From NCBI GenBank assembly GCA_016213365.1, contig JACRAP010000016.1:1-54356 (forward strand): a DNA stretch of 54,356 nucleotides. Direction: 5' to 3'. Shown here piece by piece: positions 1-9,546 of the stretch. The position numbers and the translations under genes were made by a program. The DNA is from Candidatus Berkelbacteria bacterium (GTDB lineage: Bacteria > Patescibacteriota > UBA1384 > 2-12-FULL-50-11). The notes under the pieces were generated by a model. The model was not told the DNA's origin. It saw only the letters and a list, made by a program, of their open reading frames with translations, and made no database searches. Each line of letters starts with the position of its first letter. Within the stretch, counting starts at the first letter, position 1.

Positions 1-1
1 T

Positions 2-1393
2 GCGGATAAATCGGTTGAAGAAAGTCGGGAGCGAATCCGCTCGGCGTTAAAGTTCAACAACTTTAATTTTCCGTTAAGTAGAATTACCGTAAACTTATCG
101 CCGTCTAATATTAAAAAAACTGGCATTCACTTTGATCTGCCGATCGCACTGGCAATCCTTACCTCCAACGAACAGTTGAAACTAACAGATCGTGCCAGTA
201 AAACAGTTTTTATCGGCGGCTTATCGCTCGACGGCGAATTACAGCCGGTACCGGGGGTGTTAGTAATGGTTGACTGGGCAAAAAGTAACGGCATAACAGA
301 AATTGTAATTCCAAAAAATAATTTAGCGGAGGCGTCGTTAATTAGTGGAGTTAATATATATGCGTTAAAAAACTTTAGCGAAGTAATGGAATATATAGAA
401 GCTGAATCAATAAGTCCGTCGTTAATCGAGCGAAAATACGAACAAGAAAACTACGACGAAGATTGGTTGCAAATAAAATCACAACAATTAGCGAAACGTT
501 CGGCGGTAATCGCGGCAACTGGAGGGCACAATTTACTTTTAAGCGGTCCGCCGGGTGCCGGAAAGTCGTTAATTGCAAAGGGGTTAAGGGCGCTGTTGCC
601 ACAATTAACGGAAGCTGAATTAATTGAAGTTGTAAAAATTCACAGCATAAGCTCGCTACTAAAACAATCAATTACCATTAACACCGCTCCCCCGTTTCGA
701 TCACCGCATCATACCGCCAGTTATGCGTCTATTATTGGCGGTGGGGCGCAAGCAAAACCTGGCGAAATATCACTAGCACACCGAGGGGTTTTACTTTTAG
801 ACGAACTTCCGGAATTTTCTCGGCAAGTTTTGGAAACGCTACGTCAGCCGCTAGAAGACGGGACGGTTAACGTCTCGCGAATGGCAGTAAATTCCCAGTA
901 CCCGTGTAATTTTATATTGGTTGCAACGATGAACCCCTGTCCGTGTGGGTGGCTGGGAAGCGATCAAAAAGAGTGCGTTTGTACAATAAATCAAATTAAT
1001 TTGTATTCAAAGAGAATTAGTGGCCCACTGCTGGATCGAATAGATTTATGCGTTAGGGTTAACGCGTTAAAAATTGCCGAATTAGGCGTTGAAGCTCGAG
1101 AGAATAATTTAAGCGAAATTAAAGCGTTAATTATTAAAGCCAGAGAGCGACAGCTTAAAAGAAATAACGGTAAGTTGAATGCGCATCTGTCAGCCAGCGA
1201 AATTAAAAAACTCTGTCGACTAGACGATAATGCGCAAAAATTTATCGAAAAAGCGAGCGAGAAAATCGTTTTAACTGGTAGAACTTACAGTAAAATTATT
1301 AAAACTGCTCGAACGATCGCCGATTTGAATAATTGCCAGCAGATTACGATTAAAGAGATTTCAGAAGCGCTCCAATACAGATTTATCGATTAG
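2..1393 (+). CDS. comM: Mg-chelatase-like AAA+ ATPase ComM/YifB family, 5' truncated by window edge
   Basis: Frame is open to the window start (ADKSVEESRERIRSALKFNNFNFPLSRITVNLSPSNIKKTGIHFDLPIALAIL...), so the track start at 176 is internal. Walker A SGPPGAGKSLIAKGL, PFRSPHHTAS and MNPCPCG motifs. Confidence 0.93.
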   Translation, partial: ADKSVEESRERIRSALKFNNFNFPLSRITVNLSPSNIKKTGIHFDLPIALAILTSNEQLKLTDRASKTVFIGGLSLDGELQPVPGVLVMVDWAKSNGITEIVIPKNNLAEASLISGVNIYALKNFSEVMEYIEAESISPSLIERKYEQENYDEDWLQIKSQQLAKRSAVIAATGGHNLLLSGPPGAGKSLIAKGLRALLPQLTEAELIEVVKIHSISSLLKQSITINTAPPFRSPHHTASYASIIGGGAQAKPGEISLAHRGVLLLDELPEFSRQVLETLRQPLEDGTVNVSRMAVNSQYPCNFILVATMNPCPCGWLGSDQKECVCTINQINLYSKRISGPLLDRIDLCVRVNALKIAELGVEARENNLSEIKALIIKARERQLKRNNGKLNAHLSASEIKKLCRLDDNAQKFIEKASEKIVLTGRTYSKIIKTARTIADLNNCQQITIKEISEALQYRFID

Positions 1394-1665
1394 CCAAGGC
1401 GTAGGTAGTTATAAATTTTATCACCAAATTGTTCTAAATATGGAAAACGGCTGTCGATTGTTATAGCTAGCACAAATAATAATGCAATTACGGCGATGTG
1501 CATTACCGTTGATTTTAATTCCTTACCGACGTGTTGTTGCGTTTTGATAGTTTGTGGTTGCTCGGATTTTGTTTCGGACTTTTTAGGGGATTCGGTAAAT
1601 GAAATAGATGCCCTGCCTTGCAACAGCTCGTTTTTAAGTTGTTTTTTGTTTAATATCTGTGCCAT
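1390..1665 (-). CDS. hypothetical small single-TM protein
   Basis: 91 aa ORF with hydrophobic helix (MHIAVIALLFVLAITI), convergent to comM. Confidence 0.6.
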   Translation of the reverse strand: MAQILNKKQLKNELLQGRASISFTESPKKSETKSEQPQTIKTQQHVGKELKSTVMHIAVIALLFVLAITIDSRFPYLEQFGDKIYNYLRLG

Positions 1666-1735
1666 TTCAAGGCAATATTATGTTAATTTTATTCTTTACA
1701 CAAGATAGAGTTAAAGATAAAATATAGTTTGTTTT

Positions 1736-1807
1736 GCGGCGGTAGTTCAGTGGTAGAACGCTTCCTTGCCAAGGAAGAGGTCGCCGGTTCGAACCCGGTT
1801 CGCCGCT
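1736..1807 (+). tRNA. tRNA-Gly(GCC)
   Basis: Acceptor gcggcgg/tcgccgc; anticodon loop ttGCCaa; T-arm gccggTTCGAACccggt. Confidence 0.95.
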
Positions 1808-1816
1808 CAAAAAAAA

Positions 1817-1847
1817 TGGGACGCTAGGGTATTTCCCTAAGCGTCCC
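1817..1847 (-). terminator. intrinsic terminator of the minus-strand gene at 1837-2205
   Basis: Minus strand: GGGACGCTTAGGGA AATA CCCTAGCGTCCC followed by ATTTTTTTT. The stem overlaps the stop codon. Confidence 0.8.
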
Positions 1848-2205
1848 CCAACATGAGACGGAGATTAGTGCAGATTTGGTGGTCTGCTAAAACGCGTACG
1901 AGCCGATCGATGCCGGTGTAGTGCGATCGAAACCGCATGTGGCGATCAGAGACTTTTGCGTCCCGTTTCACGCCCCACTTACCATCTTTATATCCCAAAA
2001 TGATCGTTAGTCTTGATGGCTTATTTCGCGCATCAAGATCCTTCAACTCCTCTGGAATTCGAACAAAGACAGAGATTCCGTCCCTATTCATTAAGGTGGT
2101 AATTCCGTCGATCTCAAGATCTGCAATTTTCTGAGAAAGCTCCCAGTGTAGTTTCTCAACACCCGGAACCGGCAATCTTCCCTCCACAACTCCCTGTACA
2201 ATCAA
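1837..2205 (-). CDS. hypothetical protein (122 aa), TTG start
   Basis: AAGGAGG-aaacc-TTG upstream; ORF ends inside its terminator hairpin; codon usage differs from neighbours. Confidence 0.65.
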   Translation of the reverse strand: MIVQGVVEGRLPVPGVEKLHWELSQKIADLEIDGITTLMNRDGISVFVRIPEELKDLDARNKPSRLTIILGYKDGKWGVKRDAKVSDRHMRFRSHYTGIDRLVRVLADHQICTNLRLMLGDA

Positions 2206-2328
2206 GGTTTCCTCCTTGCCAATGAGACACTGCCCTCATCGACCAAGCGCTAATATTACCTTAAACCCGGAAAAAAGCAAGGTCAAGACCCTCGTTTTTT
2301 ATTACTTTTACAGGTAGAATATAACAGT

Positions 2329-2399
2329 GGCCACGTGACCGAGCGGCTAGGTAGCGGTCTGCAAAACCGCGTAGACCGGTTCAACTCCGGTCGTGGCCT
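2329..2399 (+). tRNA. tRNA-Cys(GCA)
   Basis: Acceptor ggccacg/cgtggcc; anticodon loop ctGCAaa; T-loop TTCAACT. Confidence 0.93.
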
Positions 2400-2407
2400 C
2401 GATAAAA

Positions 2408-2436
2408 TTGACCAAATTCCCTAAAAGAGGTAGAAT
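2408..2436 (+). promoter_or_regulatory. sigma70-type promoter of secG
   Basis: TTGACC - 17 nt - TAGAAT, then 9 nt to the secG ATG at 2446. Confidence 0.7.
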
Positions 2437-2445
2437 TTTTGCTAC

Positions 2446-2661
2446 ATGACAGCCATATTACAAGTTAGCCAGGTTGTATCGGCAGTATTAATTATTATTT
2501 CTATCCTGCTTCAGCACAGAGGTACTGGTATTGGTGGTGCCTTTGGCGGCGAAGATATGTCTTATCGCAGTCGTAGGGGAATAGAGTCGTTGCTTTTTAA
2601 ATCCACAATTTTATTTGTGGCAGTATTTTTGGTTGTTTCGATCGCCCAATTATTTGTTTAA
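2446..2661 (+). CDS. secG: Preprotein translocase subunit SecG
   Basis: 71 aa, two TM helices, SILLQHRGTGIGGAFGG motif typical of SecG. Confidence 0.9.
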   Translation: MTAILQVSQVVSAVLIIISILLQHRGTGIGGAFGGEDMSYRSRRGIESLLFKSTILFVAVFLVVSIAQLFV

Positions 2662-3951
2662 ATGTCATTTTCTAGTTTTTTGCGACAATTTGCACGTGGG
2701 ATTAATAAGCACGAAAAAGGATTACTAGCGCTACTCTCGGTAGTAATTGTAATTAGCGGTACTTTTTGGCTACGCGAGTTTTCAACCAGTGAAAGCAATA
2801 ATCCGTCCGTTGGTGGCACTTATATCGAAGGAATTGTCGGTAGCTCAACCGACGTAGAAACCATCGCCGCTCGAATAACTAAAGTCGGCTTATTTAAGTT
2901 TAATCGAGATGGTGAACTGGAGAATGTTTTAGTTGAGTCTTGGAACGTCAATCAAAACAAAACCCAATACACGTTCAAATTAAAGAGTGAGGTAGACGTC
3001 CAGGAAATTAAAACCGACATCGATGCTAATTACGAAGTGTTTGGGCAGATCGAATCGGAGGTTAAAGACTCGACGCTAATATTAAACTCAACCGACCCAA
3101 GCCCAAATATTCCCTTAATTCTCGCTCAACCGCTATTCGACTACGGCGCGTACAAATTAAATAAAACCACCGACTCAACTACAATTTTAACCAGAAATAA
3201 TCGCTCTGGGGCGCTCGGCGCATTTATTAATAAAATAATTATTCACAACTATCAGTCCAAAGAAGAGCTTCAGCTTGCGATTGATCGAAAAAAAGTTGAC
3301 GGCACCAGTAATAACTTGGAATTAAATTATCCGCCAAATTTCATAAAAAAAGAGATCGCACTACCGCAGTATTACGCCCTAGTATTTAACGTTAATAAAG
3401 CGCCGTTTAAGAGCTTGGATTATCGCCGCCAAGCATTCACTAATAGCTTTTCTAAAAAAATTCCGTTTACCTTAACCGTTACCGATCAAGTTAACCAAAT
3501 TGAATTAGCCGAACAGTTGATAAAAGACTGGGCCAAAGCGGGGGTAAACGTAAAACTAAATAAACAAAGTATTGAAGATATTCAAACCAGTATCGCTCCT
3601 TCGCGAAATTTCGAGGCAATGATAACTGGGATTAGTTATGGCTACGAGCTGGATCCGTATTATCTATGGCATTCCTCGCAAGTACTTCCGCCCGGTAACA
3701 ATTTTTCTGGCATAAATAACACCGATATTAATATCAGAATTGAAAAAATTAGAAATACTTATAACGTTATTAGTCGCTACGCTCAAATTGACGAATTACA
3801 TAAACAACTCGGTGGTTTGGGGGTTTTGAAAATTTTGGATCGCAGTAAGGAAATATTTGCCGTATCGGACGCCATTAGATTTGTTCCACCAACAGTTGCG
3901 GTGTCGCCGATCGACCATTGGTACGCGCTAAGTGAGTGGTCTGTTAAGTAA
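2662..3951 (+). CDS. ABC transporter substrate-binding protein, peptide family 5 (DppA/OppA-like)
   Basis: N-terminal TM anchor; GGTYIEGIVGSSTDVE..., FSKKIPFTLTVTDQVNQIELAEQLIKDWAKAGVNVKL typical of SBP_bac_5. Confidence 0.75.
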   Translation: MSFSSFLRQFARGINKHEKGLLALLSVVIVISGTFWLREFSTSESNNPSVGGTYIEGIVGSSTDVETIAARITKVGLFKFNRDGELENVLVESWNVNQNKTQYTFKLKSEVDVQEIKTDIDANYEVFGQIESEVKDSTLILNSTDPSPNIPLILAQPLFDYGAYKLNKTTDSTTILTRNNRSGALGAFINKIIIHNYQSKEELQLAIDRKKVDGTSNNLELNYPPNFIKKEIALPQYYALVFNVNKAPFKSLDYRRQAFTNSFSKKIPFTLTVTDQVNQIELAEQLIKDWAKAGVNVKLNKQSIEDIQTSIAPSRNFEAMITGISYGYELDPYYLWHSSQVLPPGNNFSGINNTDINIRIEKIRNTYNVISRYAQIDELHKQLGGLGVLKILDRSKEIFAVSDAIRFVPPTVAVSPIDHWYALSEWSVK

Positions 3952-3975
3952 GATCGTGGTAAAATTAACAGAGTC

Positions 3976-4058
3976 GCCGGGATGGTGAAACGGTAGACAC
4001 GCTGGCTTCAGGTGTCAGTGAGCGCAAGCTCGTGTGGGTTCAACTCCCACTTCCGGCA
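3976..4058 (+). tRNA. tRNA-Leu(CAG)
   Basis: Acceptor gccggga/ttccggc; long variable arm tgagcgcaagctcg; loop ttCAGgt. Confidence 0.92.
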
Positions 4059-4120
4059 CTTCGACTCACTGCGTTCGCTCAGTGTAAACACAAGGTGAAG
4101 AGCTAGTAAGATAAATTTAT

Positions 4121-4204
4121 GCGCGAGTGGTGAAACTGGTATACACGCAGCCTTGAGGTGGCTGTGGGAGCAATCCCGTGGAGGTTCAAGTCCTCTCTCG
4201 CGCA
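4121..4204 (+). tRNA. tRNA-Leu(GAG)
   Basis: Acceptor gcgcgag/ctcgcgc; anticodon stem cagcc/ggctg with loop ttGAGgt; variable arm tgggagcaatcccg. Confidence 0.93.
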
Positions 4205-4381
4205 CTAATTTAGACCCCAAATTGGGGTCTAAATTAGTGCCTGAAATAAGTTGAACCGATTGCCGATAGGCAACTGGTTCAACTGCGAGTTTGCCACAGG
4301 CAAACGAGAAGTCGAGTCCGTATGGACGAGAAATCCGAATTCGCGCACTAATTAACGAGAAATCCGAACTCGCGTACTAAT
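4198..4381 (+). repeat. tRNA-Leu(GAG) tail copies plus hairpin chain
   Basis: tcgcgcactaatt at 4198-4210 and 4341-4353, variant tcgcgtactaat at 4370-4381; hairpins 4203-4239, 4250-4283, 4289-4305, 4316-4327; acgagaaatccgaa repeated at 4326 and 4355. Confidence 0.85.
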
Positions 4382-4419
4382 CCTTGCACTATTTACATCT
4401 ACTCTATTAAATCAATACA

Positions 4420-5742
4420 ATGCCTATGGTTATGAAAAAACTCATCCCCAAGCAATTAATATTGTTTTATCATTATTTAACAGCTTTACTTGCCGCATTT
4501 TACTATCGGTTCCCCTCAAAAAAAATGATCGTAATCGGTGTAACCGGCACCAAAGGCAAAACCTCAACCATTAACTTTATCTGGTCGTGCTTAACTAGCG
4601 CTGGCAATAAAGTTGGAATAATCAGCACCGCCAATATCAGAATCGGCCACAAAGAAGTACTGAACAAATACCATATGACGATGCCAGGGCGTTTTACAAT
4701 CCAAAAACTAATGAAGCAAATGCTTAACGAGGGCTGTAAATTTTGTATCGTTGAAACAACATCCGAGGGAATAAAACAATTCCGTCATATCGGTATTTAT
4801 TACGATATCGCTGTATTTACAAATTTAACGCCGGAGCATTTAGATTCGCACGGCGGAAGTTTTGAAAAGTATAAACAAACGAAAGCTAAAATGTTTAGCG
4901 CCCTTTCAAAACACCGAAAAATTATCGATGGAAAATTAGTTGAGAAAGTTATCGTCGCCAACGCCGACGACGAGCACGCAAAATACTATTTAAAATTTTC
5001 TTCCGATAAAAAAATCACTTTTTCCCTTAGCGAATCTACTGCGGATGTTGTTGCTAAAAATATAAACGAAACAAAAGATGAAGTTGCTTTTGAGGTTGGT
5101 GATAGTAAATTCAAAATCAAAATACTCGGTAAATTTAATGTATATAACGCCCTTCCGGCGATTATTATTGCACGATTATTTAACGCAAAGGATAAACAAA
5201 TTGAGAATGGCTTAAAAGAACTTACTAAGATTCCGGGACGAATGGAGTTTATTGATAACGATCGAGATTTTTCGGTAATTGTTGATTACGCGCACGAGAA
5301 AGTAAGTTTAACAAACGTACTTGAAGTTGCAAAAAACTTAAAAAAACCAAATTCAAAAATTATTTTATTACTTGGCGCCGAAGGCGGTGGCAGGGACAAA
5401 AGTAAGCGACCGATTATGGGCGAGATCGCTGCTAAAAACGCGGATGTTGTAATTGTTTCCAACGTCGATCCGTACGACGATAAGGCACAACAAATAATTG
5501 AAGATATCGCAGTTTCAGCAGAAAAATTCGGCAAAGTTAGAGATAAAGACATATTTACGATCGAAGATCGACGTTCTGGTATCAATAAAGCATTAAGTTT
5601 AGCAAAATCAGGCGATATAGTTTTAATTACCGGCAAAGGCGCTGAACAATCACTGGTAATAGGTGGCAAAAAAATCCAGTGGGACGATCGTACGGTAACC
5701 AGAGAAGAGCTTGAAAAACTAAGCAAAGCTCGACATTCTTAA
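4420..5742 (+). CDS. murE: MurE-like Mur ligase (UDP-N-acetylmuramyl peptide synthetase)
   Basis: GVTGTKGKTSTINFIW ATP-binding motif, FTNLTPEHLDSHG, VDYAHEKVSLTNVL, LLLGAEGGGRDKSKRPIMGEIA. Confidence 0.85.
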   Translation: MPMVMKKLIPKQLILFYHYLTALLAAFYYRFPSKKMIVIGVTGTKGKTSTINFIWSCLTSAGNKVGIISTANIRIGHKEVLNKYHMTMPGRFTIQKLMKQMLNEGCKFCIVETTSEGIKQFRHIGIYYDIAVFTNLTPEHLDSHGGSFEKYKQTKAKMFSALSKHRKIIDGKLVEKVIVANADDEHAKYYLKFSSDKKITFSLSESTADVVAKNINETKDEVAFEVGDSKFKIKILGKFNVYNALPAIIIARLFNAKDKQIENGLKELTKIPGRMEFIDNDRDFSVIVDYAHEKVSLTNVLEVAKNLKKPNSKIILLLGAEGGGRDKSKRPIMGEIAAKNADVVIVSNVDPYDDKAQQIIEDIAVSAEKFGKVRDKDIFTIEDRRSGINKALSLAKSGDIVLITGKGAEQSLVIGGKKIQWDDRTVTREELEKLSKARHS

Positions 5743-5768
5743 TATTCCTCTGATACACTTCTAATAGG

Positions 5769-6530
5769 ATGAACCGAGGTAAAAGAATAGTAATTTTCAG
5801 TTTGCTTGTCTTGGTAACTATTGGAATTCTGGTTTTTCTTTTAGGACCAGGACTTTTTGCTAGCGTTGCCTATCCCCTGCCAGAGAAATATAAAGGTTCG
5901 ATCGCTAAATGGACCAAAGAATACTGCACCGGAATTAGTGATTCGGCACACTTGTTGTCTGGTTTAATTATGGCCGAGAGCGGTTGGCGCGAGGGCGCTG
6001 CTTCTTACGCTGGGGCAATTGGAATGACGCAATTTATCCCCTCAACTGCTGTTGCCGTAGCCGGTCGGCTTGGTATTTCGCCGTTTACGCCAAGTGATTT
6101 AACTAGAGATTCAGATCTTTCTATTAGATTTGGTGCTTATTATATCTGTACTCGAATTAAAGATTACGGCGGAAACGTTAAGCTGGGCTTAATTGCCTAT
6201 AACGGCGGCGGCGGGGCGGTAAATGCGTACCTAGCTGGCACACCCGTAAGTGGTACTGTTGGCTACGCCGATAAGGTTATGCGTCTACAAAGAGCTTACA
6301 AAAGCATCTACGGCGATTGGTGGCGCGATCCCAAGTACGGCGGCGAGCCGATCAATCCAAACGAGCCGTTCGACGTTTTTCCTAAAACCGAAACTTCAGT
6401 AGTTGGAAGCATTTCGATTATTGACTTTTGGCAGGGGTTATTATCTAATGACGATGCGCCCGAAACGGCCGCAACAGAAGAACCGATTAATATTTTCAAT
6501 TTTTGGAAGATATTTATTCCAGGGCAGTAA
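5769..6530 (+). CDS. Lytic transglycosylase (SLT domain), membrane anchored
   Basis: N-terminal TM; GLIMAESGWREGAASYAGAIGMTQFIPSTA and LIAYNGGGGAVNAYL. Confidence 0.88.
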   Translation: MNRGKRIVIFSLLVLVTIGILVFLLGPGLFASVAYPLPEKYKGSIAKWTKEYCTGISDSAHLLSGLIMAESGWREGAASYAGAIGMTQFIPSTAVAVAGRLGISPFTPSDLTRDSDLSIRFGAYYICTRIKDYGGNVKLGLIAYNGGGGAVNAYLAGTPVSGTVGYADKVMRLQRAYKSIYGDWWRDPKYGGEPINPNEPFDVFPKTETSVVGSISIIDFWQGLLSNDDAPETAATEEPINIFNFWKIFIPGQ

Positions 6531-6532
6531 TT

Positions 6533-8260
6533 ATGGAAATTATAGAGTTACGAAGGAGATTTTTAGAATTTTTTGAGCAAAAGGGCTACCAAAAGGTCGG
6601 GCCGTCTTCTTTAATACCTCAAAACGACGCTTCGGTATTATTTACAACGGCGGGAATGCAACAATTTAAAGACTTTTATTCTAGTCCAGATTTATCGCCG
6701 TCGCCGAAACTGACAACGGTTCAGCCGGTTATTAGAACCAGCGACATTTCTGAAGTTGGAGACGACACGCACTTAACCAGTTTTGAGATGCTGGGCAATT
6801 TTCGCTTTGGCGAGAAAGATTCGTTTGAAATGAAAAAAATCGCCATAACTGAGGCGTGGGAGTTTATTAATAACACTTTGGGCGTACCGGCAAGTAGGGT
6901 ATACGCGACAGTATTTAAAGATGATGGCTGGGGAGTAAGTGACGACGAAGAGTCTGAAAAAATTTGGAGAGAATTAGGGGTTGAAGTTAAAAAGGCAGGT
7001 AAGGAAGACAATTTTTGGGGGCCAACTGGCGAGGAAGGTCCGTGCGGTCCGACCACCGAAATATATATTGACGGCGTAGAGGTATGGAATTTAGTTTTTA
7101 ATCAGTATTATAAAAAGGTTACTACAGCTGAAACTGCAGGAATAGCCGGTTCAACGGAGGCGGGAGAATATGTAGCGTTAACTCAACAAGGCCTCGATAC
7201 CGGCTCCGGTTTGGAACGCTTAGCCGCAACACTACAAGGCAAAAAATCGGTTTGGGAGATCGAGCCGTTTGCAACTTGGGTGCACTACACCGATCCGACG
7301 ATGCCGCGCCAAAGTCGGATAATTATCGATCACTTACGGGCGATTATTTTCATTGTGAGTGCTGGTATACTACCTGGCAACAAAGGCCGAGAGTATATTT
7401 TACGACGTTTAATTCGTAAAGCGGTTTTCTTAGTCGATCAACTGTCGGTTAGTTTTGCTTGGGACGACGCGATCAAACATATGTCTGCTTATTATCGTGA
7501 TTTTTACCAAATATGCGACGACGAAGAGACGCTGGATGTGATTTTTAACGAAAAAGCCCAGTTCGAGAAAAATATTATTAAAGCCAAGCATTATTTAGAA
7601 AAATGGTTACAACAAAACGTCAGCCCTAGTAGCGAAGAAATAACTAAACTTGCCTTTTATATGTACGAATCGTTTGGTTTTCCAAAAGAATTAGTGATCG
7701 AGCACTTAAGTTCGCTTAGCTACACAGTCGATAACGAATATTTTAGTAATTTATTTTTAGAGCACCAAAAAATTTCCAGATCAGGAATGGAAGGTCAGTT
7801 TAAAGGCGGCTTGGTTGATCATAGCGAGCAAACGATTAAACATCATACCGCTCATCACCTACTACTTGCGGCCTTACGGCAAGTATTGGGAAAAAATGTT
7901 GTCCAAAAAGGATCAAACGTTAGTAGCGAGCGACTGCGAATCGATTTTAATTTCGATCGAAAACTTACCGAGGAAGAACTAAAAGAAATCGAAGAAATTG
8001 TTAACCAAAAAATTAAGGAAGATTTACCGGTAGAGCACAAAGAAATGCCTAAAGAAGAAGCGCTCTCGCTTGGTGCGCAAGCCGAATTCGGCGCAAAATA
8101 CGGCGACGTAGTTTCGGTATACTCGATCGGTGATTTTTCGCTGGAACTTTGCGGCGGACCGCATGTAGACAGAACCGGCCAGTTAGGCCGGTTCGAAATC
8201 CTGAAGGAAGAGGCGTCCAGTCAGGGTGTACGTAGAATAAAAGCAAAATTATATAATTAA
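6533..8260 (+). CDS. alaS: Alanyl-tRNA synthetase, short form
   Basis: Class II motif FTTAGMQQFKDFY; editing-domain HTAHHLLLAALR and CGGPHVDRTGQLG; no C-Ala extension. Track start 6503 overlaps the upstream gene; ATG at 6533 preferred. Confidence 0.92.
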   Translation: MEIIELRRRFLEFFEQKGYQKVGPSSLIPQNDASVLFTTAGMQQFKDFYSSPDLSPSPKLTTVQPVIRTSDISEVGDDTHLTSFEMLGNFRFGEKDSFEMKKIAITEAWEFINNTLGVPASRVYATVFKDDGWGVSDDEESEKIWRELGVEVKKAGKEDNFWGPTGEEGPCGPTTEIYIDGVEVWNLVFNQYYKKVTTAETAGIAGSTEAGEYVALTQQGLDTGSGLERLAATLQGKKSVWEIEPFATWVHYTDPTMPRQSRIIIDHLRAIIFIVSAGILPGNKGREYILRRLIRKAVFLVDQLSVSFAWDDAIKHMSAYYRDFYQICDDEETLDVIFNEKAQFEKNIIKAKHYLEKWLQQNVSPSSEEITKLAFYMYESFGFPKELVIEHLSSLSYTVDNEYFSNLFLEHQKISRSGMEGQFKGGLVDHSEQTIKHHTAHHLLLAALRQVLGKNVVQKGSNVSSERLRIDFNFDRKLTEEELKEIEEIVNQKIKEDLPVEHKEMPKEEALSLGAQAEFGAKYGDVVSVYSIGDFSLELCGGPHVDRTGQLGRFEILKEEASSQGVRRIKAKLYN

Positions 8261-8301
8261 CATTGTTTAAACCTGATTTAACTGCTATCTTTTAAAGGAC
8301 A

Positions 8302-9546
8302 ATGAAACTTTTTGGAGGGAAAAAACGTTCCAGTAATTGGGCTATCTCACTCGATATCGGTACCGAATTTGTAAAAGCGTTAATTTTTGAAGTTATTGGA
8401 GGCGTTGGCTACGTTCGCGGCGTTGGTCGAGCCAGACAGCGTTTAAGCGATATGGCTGGCGGTGGCGTAACCGATATTCACGGCGTCGCCCAAAACTGCG
8501 AAACAGCGATCGAACAAGCACTGCAACAATCAAAATTTTTACCGACAAAGGTGATCGTTGGTATCGCCGGTGAGCTTGTAAAAGGTACCACCAACTCAAT
8601 TAAAGTTACTCGTAGTGCCCCAACAACTCAAATTCAAATCACAGAATTACAAGATATCGTCAATAAAGTTCAGGCCGAATCTTTCAAGCGCGCTCGCGCC
8701 GAACTTGCCGCTGAAACAGGGCAAGAATTAATTGACGTTGAATTGGTTAACGCGGCGATTGTGTCTGTTACAATCGACGGCTATAAAGTTTCAAACCCCC
8801 TAAGTTATCAGGGTAAAGAATTATCGGTTGGTGTATACAATTCTTTTGCGCCGATCGTTCAGCTGGGCGCGATCGAAACCGTTGTTCGCGAACTGGGTTT
8901 AGAGTTAATCGCCGTTACTGCCGAGCCGTACGCGGTGGCGCGTTGTTTAAACGAAGAGTCAACAGATTTTGCGGCGATATTTATTGATATTGGCGGCGGC
9001 ACCACAGACGTGGCGGTTGTGCGTAACGGTGGGGTTGAAGGAACGAAAATGTTCGCTCTTGGCGGTCGGGCATTTACGAAAAGAATTTCACTTGCTCTAG
9101 GCGAGTCTTTTGCCGAAGCCGAAAAATCCAAATTATCTTACTCAGCCGGAACGCTTGAAGCAGAGAAAGCCCAACTGGTTAAACACGCTTTAGCATCAGA
9201 TACAAAGGTTTGGCTCTCGGCGCTACAAATTTCTTTAGAAGATTTCGGCGCAACAGATTTATTGCCATCAAAAATACTACTTTGCGGCGGCGGTAGTAAC
9301 CTACCAGAAATAATGCAAATATTAAGAACGAGCGAGTGGGCAAAAGAATTACCGTTTGCCAAAACCCCAGAAGTTCAATTTATTAAGCCCAGCGATGTCG
9401 CTTCAATGCGCGACGAAACCGGTATGCTTAAAAATATAGACGAGGTTACACCGCTTGCGCTTGCAAATGTGGCCTTAGACTTATTGGGTAATTCGGGTAT
9501 CCTAGAAACAGTTATGCGTAAAGCGATCGAAGGAATAAAGAAATAA
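8302..9546 (+). CDS. FtsA/PilM-like actin-fold ATPase
   Basis: SLDIGTEFVKALIFEV, AAIFIDIGGGTTDVAVV, ILLCGGGSNLPEIM. Confidence 0.82.
   Translation: MKLFGGKKRSSNWAISLDIGTEFVKALIFEVIGGVGYVRGVGRARQRLSDMAGGGVTDIHGVAQNCETAIEQALQQSKFLPTKVIVGIAGELVKGTTNSIKVTRSAPTTQIQITELQDIVNKVQAESFKRARAELAAETGQELIDVELVNAAIVSVTIDGYKVSNPLSYQGKELSVGVYNSFAPIVQLGAIETVVRELGLELIAVTAEPYAVARCLNEESTDFAAIFIDIGGGTTDVAVVRNGGVEGTKMFALGGRAFTKRISLALGESFAEAEKSKLSYSAGTLEAEKAQLVKHALASDTKVWLSALQISLEDFGATDLLPSKILLCGGGSNLPEIMQILRTSEWAKELPFAKTPEVQFIKPSDVASMRDETGMLKNIDEVTPLALANVALDLLGNSGILETVMRKAIEGIKK

Noticed and set aside
4008-4220. 70-aa minus-strand ORF (RERGLEPPRDCSHSHLKAACIPVSPLAH...LSERSESK)
   Set aside because: It is the antisense of two tRNA-Leu genes and the intervening palindrome; a classic spurious ORF.
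5286-5726. 146-aa minus-strand ORF
   Set aside because: Shadow ORF opposite murE; Ser/Pro-rich antisense composition.
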